Source: Cupriavidus malaysiensis
GTDB taxonomy: Bacteria > Pseudomonadota > Gammaproteobacteria > Burkholderiales > Burkholderiaceae
Reading direction: 5' to 3'
DNA: 64,000 nucleotides
Assembly (NCBI RefSeq): GCF_001854325.1
Contig: NZ_CP017755.1
Coordinates: 2,852,001-2,916,000 of the forward strand
In this document: positions 18,973 to 27,486 of the stretch, one piece after another
Position numbering within the stretch: the first letter of the stretch is position 1
Layout of the letters: every line of letters starts with the position of its first letter
Program-made: the position numbers and the translations under genes
The notes under the pieces: generated by a model
Told to the model about the DNA's origin: nothing
What the model saw: only the letters and a program-made list of their open reading frames with translations
The model's database searches: none

Positions 18973-21356
18973 ATCCCGAGCAACTCCGCGATGCTTCGCT
19001 GCTGGAGCTGTTCGCGCTCGAAGCGGAAGCGCAGACCGCCGTGCTCAACGACGGGCTGCTGGCGCTGGAGCGCGATCCCGGGGCCGCCCGCCAGCTCGAG
19101 GCCTGCATGCGCGCCGCGCACTCGCTCAAGGGCGCGGCACGCATCGTCGGCCTGGAAGAGGCCGTGCGCGTGGCCCATGCGATGGAGGACTGCCTGGTCG
19201 CCGCCCAGCAGGGCAGCCTGCGCCTGAGCGCAGCCCACATCGACGCGCTGCTGGAGGGCACCGACCTGCTGCAGCGGATCGGCCAGCCCGGCACGGCACC
19301 GCACGAGCAGGTGTCACGCATCGAGCCCTTGCTGGCACAGCTCGAGGCGCTGCTGGCCGCGCCACAGGCGCCGGCGGCGAAGCCGTCGGCGGGCGTCCCC
19401 GCGCCGGAGGCCGTCGCTGCCGAGGCCCGCGCCTTGAGCCCAACCGTGACGGAACCGGACCTGGTAGCGGAGGCCATGGCCGCGCTATCGATGCCGGACT
19501 TCGGATCGCTATCCTCCCTGTCCGCGCCGGCCACGCCAAGCGCATCGGCCACGCCAAACGCATCGGACACGCCGACCGCGCCGGCGCCGCAGGCGGATGG
19601 CCGCGAGCGCGTGCTGCGCGTCAACGCCGAAACGCTCAACCAGCTGCTGGCCATGGCCGCCGAAGGCATGGTGGAATCGAACGGCCTGCGGCAATTCGGC
19701 GACGCCATGCAGCAGATGCGCCGCCTGCAGATGCGCGCCACGCGCGCGCTCGACACGGCCCGCGCCGGGCTGTCCACCGAAACGGCGGACCAGCGCGGCC
19801 TGGCCGCGCTGGCCGAAGCGCAGGACCTGCTGGCCGGCATGCATCGCCAGTTCGCCGAGCACCTGGCCGGCTTCGAGCAGTACGACCACCGCGCCGGTCG
19901 GCTGTCGCGCCGCTTGTACGACACGGCGCTGGCGTGCCGCATGCGGCCGCTGTCCGACGCCATCGCCGGCCACACCCGCATGGTGCGCGACCTGGGCCGG
20001 ACCCTGGGCAAGCAGGTGCGGCTCGAACTGAGCGGGGCGCAGACGCAGGTGGACCGCGACATCCTGGAGCAGCTCGACGCCCCGCTGGCCCACTTGCTGC
20101 GCAACGCCGCCGATCACGGCATCGAGCCTCCTGCGCAGCGCGTGGCGCAGGGCAAGCCGGCGGAGGGATGCATCACGCTGCACGCGCGGCACAACGCCGG
20201 CCGGCTGATCATCGAGATCGCCGACGACGGCGCCGGCGTGGACCTGGAGCGCCTGCGCAGCGCCATCGTGCGGCGCGGGCTGGCGAGCGAGCAGACCGCC
20301 GGCAGGCTGTCGCAGGGTGAGCTGCTCGAATTCCTGCTGCTGCCGGGCTTCAGCATGCGCGACACCGTGTCGGAGATCTCGGGCCGCGGGGTCGGGCTGG
20401 ACGCCGTGCAGGAAATGATCCGCCAGGTCCACGGCAGCCTGCGCCTGTCGCAGCGCAGCGGCGAAGGCATGCAGATCCACCTGGAGCTGCCCTTGACGCT
20501 GTCGGTGGTGCGCGCGCTGCTGGTGGAGGTCGACGGCGAAGCCTATGCCTTTCCGCTCGGGCGCGTGCAGCGGGCCACGTCGGTGCCGCGCGATGCCATC
20601 GAGCAGCTCGAGGGCCGCCAGCATTTCCACTTCCGCTTCGCGCAGCGCCAGGTCGGCCTGGTCGAGGCGGCCCAGGTGCTGCAGCGCCCCGTCGGCGCGG
20701 CCGTGCGCGATGAAGTGCCGGTGGTGGTGATCGGCGAACACGAACACACCTACGGCATCGCCGTCGACCGCCTGCTCGGCGAGCGCACGCTGGTCGTGCA
20801 ACCGCTGGCCGAGGCGCTGGGCAAGGTCAAGGATATCGCCGCGGGCAGCCTGACCGACGACGGCACGCCGGTGCTGATCTTCGACATCGACGACCTGCTG
20901 CGTTCGGTCGAGCGGCTGGTGGCCGAGGGCGGCGTCGCGCGCGCCCGGCAAGCCGGCACCGAAGCGGAAACCCTGCGGCGCCGGCGCGTGCTGGTGGTCG
21001 ACGACTCGCTCACGGTGCGCGAGCTGGAGCGCAAGCTGCTGGCCGGGCGGGGCTATGATGTCGGGGTGGCGGTCGACGGCATGGACGGCTGGAACATGCT
21101 GCGCGCAGAGTCCTTCGACCTGGTCATCACCGACATCGACATGCCGCGCATGGACGGCATCGAGCTGGTCACCAGGATGAAGCAGGACACCGCGCTGCGG
21201 CCGATCCCGGTCATGGTGGTGTCATACAAGGACCGCGAGCAGGACCGCCGCCGCGGCCTGGAGGCCGGTGCGGATTACTATCTGGCCAAGGGCAGCTTCC
21301 ACGACACAGCGCTGCTGGATGCGGTGCGGGACCTGATAGGCGAGGCGCGCGCATGA
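18969..21356 (+). CDS. wspE: WspE, hybrid CheA-type histidine kinase with receiver domain
   Basis: 795 residues. The HPt domain carries the phospho-His at H51 (AAHSLKGAARIVG), followed by a Pro/Ala linker, dimerisation helices, an HATPase with N-box LLRNAADHGIEP, G1 IADDGAGVD and G2 GRGVGLDAVQ, a CheW-like regulatory domain (PLTLSVVRALLVEVDGEAY) and a C-terminal receiver (RVLVVDDSLTVRE; DLVITDIDMPRMDG). It autophosphorylates in response to WspA and passes phosphate to WspR and WspF. ATGA overlaps occur at both ends, with wspD and wspF. Confidence 0.95.
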   Translation: MNPEQLRDASLLELFALEAEAQTAVLNDGLLALERDPGAARQLEACMRAAHSLKGAARIVGLEEAVRVAHAMEDCLVAAQQGSLRLSAAHIDALLEGTDLLQRIGQPGTAPHEQVSRIEPLLAQLEALLAAPQAPAAKPSAGVPAPEAVAAEARALSPTVTEPDLVAEAMAALSMPDFGSLSSLSAPATPSASATPNASDTPTAPAPQADGRERVLRVNAETLNQLLAMAAEGMVESNGLRQFGDAMQQMRRLQMRATRALDTARAGLSTETADQRGLAALAEAQDLLAGMHRQFAEHLAGFEQYDHRAGRLSRRLYDTALACRMRPLSDAIAGHTRMVRDLGRTLGKQVRLELSGAQTQVDRDILEQLDAPLAHLLRNAADHGIEPPAQRVAQGKPAEGCITLHARHNAGRLIIEIADDGAGVDLERLRSAIVRRGLASEQTAGRLSQGELLEFLLLPGFSMRDTVSEISGRGVGLDAVQEMIRQVHGSLRLSQRSGEGMQIHLELPLTLSVVRALLVEVDGEAYAFPLGRVQRATSVPRDAIEQLEGRQHFHFRFAQRQVGLVEAAQVLQRPVGAAVRDEVPVVVIGEHEHTYGIAVDRLLGERTLVVQPLAEALGKVKDIAAGSLTDDGTPVLIFDIDDLLRSVERLVAEGGVARARQAGTEAETLRRRRVLVVDDSLTVRELERKLLAGRGYDVGVAVDGMDGWNMLRAESFDLVITDIDMPRMDGIELVTRMKQDTALRPIPVMVVSYKDREQDRRRGLEAGADYYLAKGSFHDTALLDAVRDLIGEARA

Positions 21357-22387
21357 TGAAGATCGGTATCGTCAACGACTCACCCGCCGCCGTGGCCGCG
21401 CTGCGCCGCGCGCTCGCGCAGGATGCGTCGCTGACGCTTGCCTGGGTGGCGGCCGATGGCGCCGAGGGCGTCAGCCGGGCCGCGCGCGACACGCCCGACC
21501 TGATCCTGATGGACCTGTTGATGCCGGTCATGGACGGCGTCGAGGCCACGCGGCGCATCATGGCGGCGACTCCCTGCCCCATCGTGGTGGTCACCACCGA
21601 CGTCGAGCGCAACACGCGCCTGGTCTTCGACGCCATGGGCCATGGCGCCATCGATGCGGTCGACACCCCCACCCTGGTCGAGCCCGACGCGCAGCGCGCT
21701 GCGGCTCCGCTCTTGCGCAAGATCCGCACGGTGGCGAGCCTGGTGGGCGGGCAGAGCCGGCAGCCGGCGGCCGCGCCGGAGACGCCGCGACGCTCCACCA
21801 CCCAGCGCCTGGTGGCAATCGGCGCCTCGGCCGGCGGCCCGGCGGCGCTGGCCACCCTGCTGGGCGCGCTGCCGGCGGAATTCCCGGCGGCGATCGTGGT
21901 CGTACAGCACGTCGACGAGGCCTTTGCGGCCGGCATGGCAGCCTGGCTGGACGAGCAATGCCGGCTGCCGGTCAGGCTGGCGCTGGACGGCGAGGCGCCG
22001 CGGCCGGGCACCGTGCTGCTGGCCGGCACCAACGACCACCTGCGGCTCACCGGCGCGACGCAGATGGTCTACACGGAGCAACCGAAAGACTGCCTCTACC
22101 GGCCGTCGATCGATGTGTTCTTCGACAGCGTGGCGACCCACTGGGCCGGCGACGCGACGGGCGTGCTGCTGACCGGCATGGGACGGGACGGCGCGATCGG
22201 GCTGAAGGCCATGCGCGAGCGCGGCTTCCTGACCATCGCGCAGGACCAGGCTTCCAGCGCTGTCTACGGCATGCCCAAGGCCGCGGCGGCGCTCGGCGCC
22301 GCCCGCGAGATCCTGCCCCTGGAAAGGATCGCCGCGCGTCTGCAGAGCGTGGGCGGCGGGGCGATGTTCGGCAAGCAACCGGGGTAG
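21353..22387 (+). CDS. wspF: WspF, CheB-type methylesterase response regulator
   Basis: 344 residues: receiver domain with phospho-Asp D54 (LILMDLLMPVMDG), linker, then the methylesterase domain with the catalytic triad positions GASAGGPAAL (Ser), VVQHVDEAF (His) and LLTGMGRDGA (Asp). It removes methyl groups from WspA and resets the system. In pseudomonads its loss locks WspR active and gives wrinkly colonies, so it is a likely hotspot of adaptive mutation here too. The frame appears intact. Confidence 0.95.
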   Translation: MMKIGIVNDSPAAVAALRRALAQDASLTLAWVAADGAEGVSRAARDTPDLILMDLLMPVMDGVEATRRIMAATPCPIVVVTTDVERNTRLVFDAMGHGAIDAVDTPTLVEPDAQRAAAPLLRKIRTVASLVGGQSRQPAAAPETPRRSTTQRLVAIGASAGGPAALATLLGALPAEFPAAIVVVQHVDEAFAAGMAAWLDEQCRLPVRLALDGEAPRPGTVLLAGTNDHLRLTGATQMVYTEQPKDCLYRPSIDVFFDSVATHWAGDATGVLLTGMGRDGAIGLKAMRERGFLTIAQDQASSAVYGMPKAAAALGAAREILPLERIAARLQSVGGGAMFGKQPG

Positions 22388-22452
22388 CACGGCGGTCCCT
22401 GCCGGCCGGCACGACGCCAGCGGGGCCCGTCCAGCGATATTGAGGAAGTGAG

Positions 22453-23463
22453 ATGGCAACACAAGGTGAATTCGGCACCGGCGGCGGCAACCAGTACGAC
22501 TACCAGGCCATGGTGTTGCTGGTCGACGACCAGGCGATGGTGGGAGAAGCGGTGCGGCGCGCTCTGGCGGGCGAGCCCGACATCGACTTCCACTACTGCG
22601 CGCAACCCGCCGAGGCCATCGGCGTGGCGGAACTGACGCGCCCCACCGTGATCCTGCAGGACCTGGTGATGCCCGGCGTGGACGGCCTGACCCTGGTCCG
22701 ACGTTACCGCAACAATCCTGCCACGCGCGACATCCCCATCATCGTGCTGTCGACGAAGGAGGAGGCGCAGATGAAGAGCGCAGCCTTCTCGGCAGGCGCC
22801 AACGACTACCTGGTCAAGTTGCCTGACAGCATCGAGCTGGTGGCACGCATCCGCTACCACTCGCGCTCCTACCTGAACCTGCTGCAACGCGACGAGGCCT
22901 ACCGCGCCCTGCGGCAGAGCCAGCAGCAGTTGCTGGAGATCAATCTCGAACTGCAGCGCCTGACCAATTCGGACGGTCTCACCGGCCTGTCCAACCGGCG
23001 CTACTTCGACGAGTACCTGAACGCCGAATGGCGGCGGGCGCAGCGCGAGCAGAGCCAGCTTGCGCTGCTGATGATCGACGTCGATGCCTTCAAGGCCTAC
23101 AACGACACCTACGGCCACGTGGCCGGAGACGAAGTGCTGCGGCGCGTAGCCAGCGTGATCCGCGAGAACTGCGCGCGGCCGGCCGACCTGCCGGCCCGCT
23201 TCGGCGGCGAGGAATTCGCCATGATCCTGCCGGCCACCTCGCCGGGCGGCGCGCGCCTGCTCGGCGAGAAGGTGCGCCGCGCGATCGAGGCGCTGCAGGT
23301 GCCGCACGAAGGTTCGCCGACCTCGCCGTGGCTCACGGTCAGCATCGGCGGCGCGGTGATCGTGCCGGCGCCGGACCAGGTCTTCAGCCGCCTCGTCGAG
23401 CTGGCCGACACCGGCCTCTACCAGGCCAAGCGCAACGGGCGTAACCAGGTGCTGATGGCTTGA
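22453..23463 (+). CDS. wspR: WspR, receiver-GGDEF diguanylate cyclase
   Basis: 336 residues: receiver domain with phosphoacceptor D70 (ILQDLVMPG), a coiled-coil stalk (about 140-172, [20 protein letters not shown]) and a GGDEF domain with GGEEF at 251-255 and an intact I-site RPAD at 242-245. Lengths and positions coincide with the characterised Pseudomonas WspR. Phosphorylation by WspE promotes clustering and c-di-GMP synthesis. ATG has GAGGAAGTGAG upstream. It ends the operon, 65 bp after wspF. Confidence 0.95.
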   Translation: MATQGEFGTGGGNQYDYQAMVLLVDDQAMVGEAVRRALAGEPDIDFHYCAQPAEAIGVAELTRPTVILQDLVMPGVDGLTLVRRYRNNPATRDIPIIVLSTKEEAQMKSAAFSAGANDYLVKLPDSIELVARIRYHSRSYLNLLQRDEAYRALRQSQQQLLEINLELQRLTNSDGLTGLSNRRYFDEYLNAEWRRAQREQSQLALLMIDVDAFKAYNDTYGHVAGDEVLRRVASVIRENCARPADLPARFGGEEFAMILPATSPGGARLLGEKVRRAIEALQVPHEGSPTSPWLTVSIGGAVIVPAPDQVFSRLVELADTGLYQAKRNGRNQVLMA

Positions 23464-23721
23464 GGCGTGAGGGGCCCGGAGGTATCGGGGCCGCCGGGAT
23501 CCTCGCCAGCCTCGGCAAGGCGGCCCCATCCCGGGAAAATCCACCTCGGAATGGACCGCACACTGCGCCACGGGTATTGCTTTCGCGATGCTTCCGCCGG
23601 GCATCCAGGGCACCGCGTGGCTGTACGCATCAATCTTTGCACCGCCCCTTGCACCAGCGGTCGCAGCCGGCTGAATCCGCGGTCATAGTCGGCTATCCAG
23701 GCACCACAGACTTCATCGACA

Positions 23722-24258
23722 ATGATCACAGGACACGTCTTTATCGCCACCAGCCTTGACGGCTTCATCGCGCGGACCGATGGCGACATCGGCTGGCTGC
23801 TGGAACGGGATGATCCGGCGGAAGACCATGGTTATCCGGCCTTCATCGCCGACAAGGACGCGATCGTCATGGGCCGGGGCTGCTACGAGAAGGTCCTCAC
23901 GATGGGCGAATGGGTTTACGACAGGCCCGTGCTCGTACTGTCGCGGCAATTGGCCGGCAAGCCGGTACCGGATAACTTGCAGGGAAAGGTGCGCTTCTCG
24001 GACAGCACGCCCGCGCAAGCGATGGCGCAACTGGAGGCCGCCGGCGCGCGCCGCGTGTACGTCGATGGCGGCCGCCTGGTCCAGTCGTTCCTGCGCGATG
24101 GCTTGATCGCCGACCTGGTCATCACCACGGTGCCGGTATTGATCGGGGCAGGCAGGCCACTGTTCGGCGCCCTGCCGCGCGACGTGAGCCTGGCACTGGA
24201 ATCGAGCCGGCGCTTTCCTTCCGGCCTGGTGCAGTCGACCTATCGCGTGCTGGCCTGA
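23722..24258 (+). CDS. Dihydrofolate-reductase-fold protein (RibD C-terminal-like)
   Basis: A 178-residue single-domain protein related to bacterial DHFR/RibD reductases. It starts GHVFIATSLDGFIARTDGDIGWL, followed by IVMGRGCYEKVL, VLVLSRQL, RVYVDGGRLVQSFLRDGLI and the closing PVLIGAGRPLFG. It probably binds NADPH, but it lacks features that would assign it to folate or riboflavin synthesis; such stand-alone members have no agreed substrate. It is monocistronic, between wspR and a convergent small regulator. Confidence 0.8.
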   Translation: MITGHVFIATSLDGFIARTDGDIGWLLERDDPAEDHGYPAFIADKDAIVMGRGCYEKVLTMGEWVYDRPVLVLSRQLAGKPVPDNLQGKVRFSDSTPAQAMAQLEAAGARRVYVDGGRLVQSFLRDGLIADLVITTVPVLIGAGRPLFGALPRDVSLALESSRRFPSGLVQSTYRVLA

Positions 24259-24378
24259 TCCGCGGCGATGTGGTGATGAGGCATGGGGCTGGCGCATCCG
24301 GCGCCGCGATCGGCGCTGCCTCGGCGGGCGCAGCGTGACAGCGCCGTCATCGCCCGTTCGTCGCCCGTACGTCGCCCG

Positions 24379-24705
24379 TCAGCCGCCGTCTTCCCGGCCC
24401 TGGCCCGGCGAGGGCTCGTTGCCGCGCTCCGACTGCAGGATGTCCAGGTGCGCGAGATAGCGGTCGAGCTCGGCGCGGCCTTGCTCGGTGATGCAGTAGA
24501 CCCGGCCGCTGCCTTCGACCAGTTCGGCCGTGATGGCCCTGGCGATCATCAGGCTGCGCAGGATGGGCCGCAGCGAGCGGATGTTCTTGTCGATGCCGTG
24601 CTCGCGCAGGCGGTCCACCAGGTTCAGCACGGTCGCGGGCCGTGCCTTGACGAACTTCAGGATGTAGAGGCGCGAAACGAATCGGTCGAGTGTGGGTGTC
24701 TTCAT
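24379..24705 (-). CDS. Small winged-helix regulator (PadR-like)
   Basis: A 108-residue protein with a winged-helix core: RLYILKFVKARPATVLNLVDRLREHGI, IRSLRPILRSLMIARAITAELVEGSGRVYCITEQGRAELDRYLAHLDIL. The layout (helix-turn-helix, wing with a Y-x-I-T-x-x-G strand-helix, C-terminal helix) matches PadR/MarR-like proteins. ATG 24705 is chosen; GTG 24711 adds two residues. It is convergent with the DHFR-fold gene, and its target is unknown. Family call is moderate because I rely on the pattern only. Confidence 0.65.
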   Translation of the reverse strand: MKTPTLDRFVSRLYILKFVKARPATVLNLVDRLREHGIDKNIRSLRPILRSLMIARAITAELVEGSGRVYCITEQGRAELDRYLAHLDILQSERGNEPSPGQGREDGG

Positions 24706-24896
24706 GGGCACTGGCCCCGCGCCGCCGGCAGGCCGCCAGCAGGCACGGGAGGAAATGACATCAGGCTCAGGCCATGACTGCTGCTCCGGCAGTCGGCGGC
24801 TTCTCCATCATCGGCGCGGGCGCTGCCCGCATGCCGGGACCCGCTCGGGCCCCTGGGTCGGTCGATCCGCGCCGCGGTGCGCGCGGGCGGTCATGC

Positions 24897-24929
24897 AAAA
24901 AAAAAACGGGGTGCCCCAAGAGCACCCCG
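24897..24929 (-). terminator. Intrinsic terminator of tctBA
   Basis: On the minus strand an 8-bp stem (CGGGGTGC/GCACCCCG) with a 7-base loop is followed by ten T residues (A-run at 24897-24906 on the plus strand). It lies about 55 bp past the tctA stop. It is the clearest Rho-independent terminator in the window. Confidence 0.9.
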
Positions 24930-24985
24930 AGTACCACTTCATCTTGCGCGCGCCGGCCGGATGGCCGGCGCCTGGTCGTGGGGCG

Positions 24986-26488
24986 TCACTCTTCCTGGAA
25001 CGCTTCCTCGCGCTTGGCCTTGATCGAGGGCAGCGCCACCACGGCAACCAGCGCGGCCGCGGCGATCAGCAGGCCGAGCGACAGCGGGCGGGTGACGAAC
25101 ACGCTGAACTCGCCGCGCGACAGCAGCAGGGAACGGCGGAAGTTCTCTTCCATCATCGGCCCCAGCACGAAGCCCAGCAGCAGCGGTGCCGGCTCGCACT
25201 TCAGCTTCAGGAACAGGTAGCCGATCACGCCGAAGCCAGCCGCCATGAAGACGTCGAAGGTCTGGTTGTTGACCGAATACACGCCGATGCCGCAGAACAC
25301 CAGGATGGCGGGGTAGAGGAAGCGGTACGGCACGGTCAGCAGCTTCACCCAGACGCCGATCATCGGCAGGTTCAGGATGATCAGCATCAGGTTGCCGATC
25401 CACATCGAGGCGATCAGGCCCCAGAACAGCGCGGGGTTGCTGGTCATCACCTGCGGGCCCGGCTGGATGTTGTGGATGGTCATCGCGCCCACCATCAGCG
25501 CCATCACCGCGTTGGGCGGGATGCCCAGCGTCAGCAGCGGGATGAAGGAGGTCTGTGCCGCGGCGTTGTTGGCCGATTCCGGACCTGCCACGCCTTCGAT
25601 CGCGCCCTTGCCGAATTCGTGCGCGTACTTGGAGGTCTTCTTCTCCAGCGAGTACGCCGCGAACGAGGCCAGTGCCGCGCCGCCGCCCGGCAGGATGCCC
25701 AGCGCCGAACCCAGGAAGGTGCCGCGCAGCACCGCCGGGATCATGCGGCGGAAGTCTTCCTTGGTCGGCCACAGGTTGGTCACGTGGTCGGTGAAGGTCT
25801 CGCGGGCTTCCTTCTGCTCCAGGTTCGCGATGATTTCCGCGAAGCCGAACATACCCATGGCCAGCGCGACGAAGTCGATACCGTCGGTCAGTTCGGGGAT
25901 GTCGAAGGAGAAGCGCGCGGCGCCCGAGTTCACGTCGGTACCGATCAGGCCCAGCAGCAGGCCCAGCACGATCATCGCCACCGCCTTCGGCAGCGAGCCC
26001 GAGGCCAGCACCACGGCACCGATCAGGCCCAGCACCATCAGCGAGAAGTACTCGGCGGGACCGAACTTGAAAGCCAGTTCCGACAGCGGCGTGGCGAAGG
26101 CGGCCAGGATCAGCGTGGCCACGCAGCCGGCGAAGAACGAGCCCAGGCCGGCGGTGGCCAGCGCCACCCCGGCGCGGCCGCGCCGTGCCATCTGGTAGCC
26201 GTCGATGGTGGTCACCACCGAGGACGATTCACCGGGCAGGTTGACCAGGATGGCGGTGGTCGAGCCGCCGTACTGGGCACCGTAGTAGATGCCGGCCAAC
26301 ATGATCAGCGCGGCCACCGGCGGCAGCGTGTAGGTCACCGGCAGCAGCATGGCGATGGTGGCCAGCGGCCCCAGGCCCGGCAGCACGCCGATCAGGGTGC
26401 CCAGCACGCAGCCCAGGAAGGCATAGGCCAGGTTCTGCAGCGACAATGCCGTGGAGAAGCCCAGGGCAAGGTGTTCGAACAATTCCAT
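24986..26488 (-). CDS. tctA: TctA-family large permease of a tripartite tricarboxylate transporter
   Basis: A 500-residue inner-membrane protein with about 12 TM segments and the DUF112/TctA signatures: LPGLGPLATIAMLLP near residue 40, GIYYGAQYGGSTTAILVNLPGE around 75-95, ATAGLGSFFAGC, GIEGVAGPESANNAAA, and LLLGFVLGPMMEENFRRSL near the end. It takes a carboxylate delivered by a periplasmic Bug/TctC receptor. It lies 12 bp downstream of tctB and ends before a strong terminator. No receptor gene sits in this operon; the two Bug genes at 2.3 and 29.8 kb are candidates, as are receptors elsewhere. Confidence 0.93.
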   Translation of the reverse strand: MELFEHLALGFSTALSLQNLAYAFLGCVLGTLIGVLPGLGPLATIAMLLPVTYTLPPVAALIMLAGIYYGAQYGGSTTAILVNLPGESSSVVTTIDGYQMARRGRAGVALATAGLGSFFAGCVATLILAAFATPLSELAFKFGPAEYFSLMVLGLIGAVVLASGSLPKAVAMIVLGLLLGLIGTDVNSGAARFSFDIPELTDGIDFVALAMGMFGFAEIIANLEQKEARETFTDHVTNLWPTKEDFRRMIPAVLRGTFLGSALGILPGGGAALASFAAYSLEKKTSKYAHEFGKGAIEGVAGPESANNAAAQTSFIPLLTLGIPPNAVMALMVGAMTIHNIQPGPQVMTSNPALFWGLIASMWIGNLMLIILNLPMIGVWVKLLTVPYRFLYPAILVFCGIGVYSVNNQTFDVFMAAGFGVIGYLFLKLKCEPAPLLLGFVLGPMMEENFRRSLLLSRGEFSVFVTRPLSLGLLIAAAALVAVVALPSIKAKREEAFQEE

Positions 26489-26500
26489 GGGACCGACTCC

Positions 26501-26962
26501 TTAACCGGTGATGAAGGCAGGCCACACCGGCATCTGCAGATTGATGCCGTACACGAAGGCGCCGAGGCTGATCAGCACCAGCACCACGCCATTGAGGAGC
26601 GCGCCCTTCCAGCTGAATTCATGGCTGGCCATCGACGACACCAGCACCAGCACGAACACCGACAGCACCATGCCGAGCGGCTTGAGCAGCAGGCCGAACA
26701 GCACCACCGAACCCAGGATCCACAGCAGGGTCTTCAGGTCCCAGCGCGCCAGGTGGTCTTGCTCGCCCTTGCTCGACAGCGAGCCGATCAGGACCAGCGC
26801 GCCCAGCAGGGCGAGCACCAGCCCGAGCAGGAATGGAAAGTAACCGGGTCCCATCTTCGCCGCCGTTCCCATGGAATAGCCGCGTGCGACCCAGGAAAAG
26901 CTCAAACCGACCAGAATGAACATCAGGCCGGAGGCAAAGTCCTTTTGGCTGCGTATGCGCAA
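26501..26962 (-). CDS. tctB: TctB-family small permease subunit
   Basis: A 153-residue membrane protein with four TM segments of the TctB family (DFASGLMFILVGLSFSWVARGYSMGTAAKMGPGYFP at the start). The best start is TTG 26962, which has GAGGAGAATCGT upstream; the longer frame to 27004 has no ribosome site. Cotranscribed with tctA. Confidence 0.88.
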   Translation of the reverse strand: MRIRSQKDFASGLMFILVGLSFSWVARGYSMGTAAKMGPGYFPFLLGLVLALLGALVLIGSLSSKGEQDHLARWDLKTLLWILGSVVLFGLLLKPLGMVLSVFVLVLVSSMASHEFSWKGALLNGVVLVLISLGAFVYGINLQMPVWPAFITG

Positions 26963-27486
26963 AACGATTCTCCTCGAAGTACACGAAATGCATCTGCCGC
27001 ACATCTCTGTTGCTGCCCGGCAGTCCCCCCTCAGCGTCGGTACATTGACCCCATCCGCCCGAGAATGGGTGCAACGTTAGATAGGTGTGCTTTCATCCGC
27101 CTTTCAGTTGTCTTGAACTAGGGGTATTCACCGATGCGCTGCCTGCACGCGCGCCGCGCGTGCCGATGCGTCGCGATCCCAGCCATGTCAAGCGAATCCG
27201 GCCGTTTGCGGTCAACATGTCTGAGGGAAAGGACATCGAGGCGGCGCCTGTCTGTCTGCTCGCCTCCGGAGACGAAACAGTACGCCCTTACAAAGAGCTT
27301 TCATTTCAGGCTTCAGCCAGAGGGGACGGCGCAGGCCATATCCGCGGCGATGCGGATGAAAGCCATCCGAAAGGAAGACCCGCCCTGCACAGGCGGCACG
27401 GCCGGCGGCGATGATCGATGCCCGCAGTGGCGGAAACCGGCGGCAGGCGCCGCCGGAAAACAACGGGGCATGCACCCCGCGCGCGG
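26963..27486. other. Gene-free region upstream of tctBA and downstream of the MATE gene
   Basis: A 524-bp gap on the minus-strand side. It holds the hairpin terminator of the MATE gene (27437-27456), a weak inverted repeat ATCCGC-N6-GCGGAT at 27340-27357, and AT-richer DNA at 27060-27125 that probably contains the tctB promoter. I see no coding pattern: frames here have shadow-type composition and no ribosome sites. Confidence 0.5.
27437..27456 (-). terminator. Hairpin terminator after the MATE gene
   Basis: CCGGCGGC-AGGC-GCCGCCGG has perfect 8-bp arms. In the minus-strand transcript it is followed by TTTCC. It lies 31 bp past the MATE stop codon. Confidence 0.55.

Noticed and set aside
22453..23463. 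WspR called as a diguanylate cyclase of uncertain activity because the motif is GGEEF
   Set aside because: GGEEF is a fully active variant and is the motif of the characterised WspR; I-site and phosphoacceptor are also intact.
24692..27121. 809-residue plus-strand ORF rich in His, Gln and Arg
   Set aside because: Antisense of tctA/tctB; composition is that of a complementary-strand shadow and no family motif is present.
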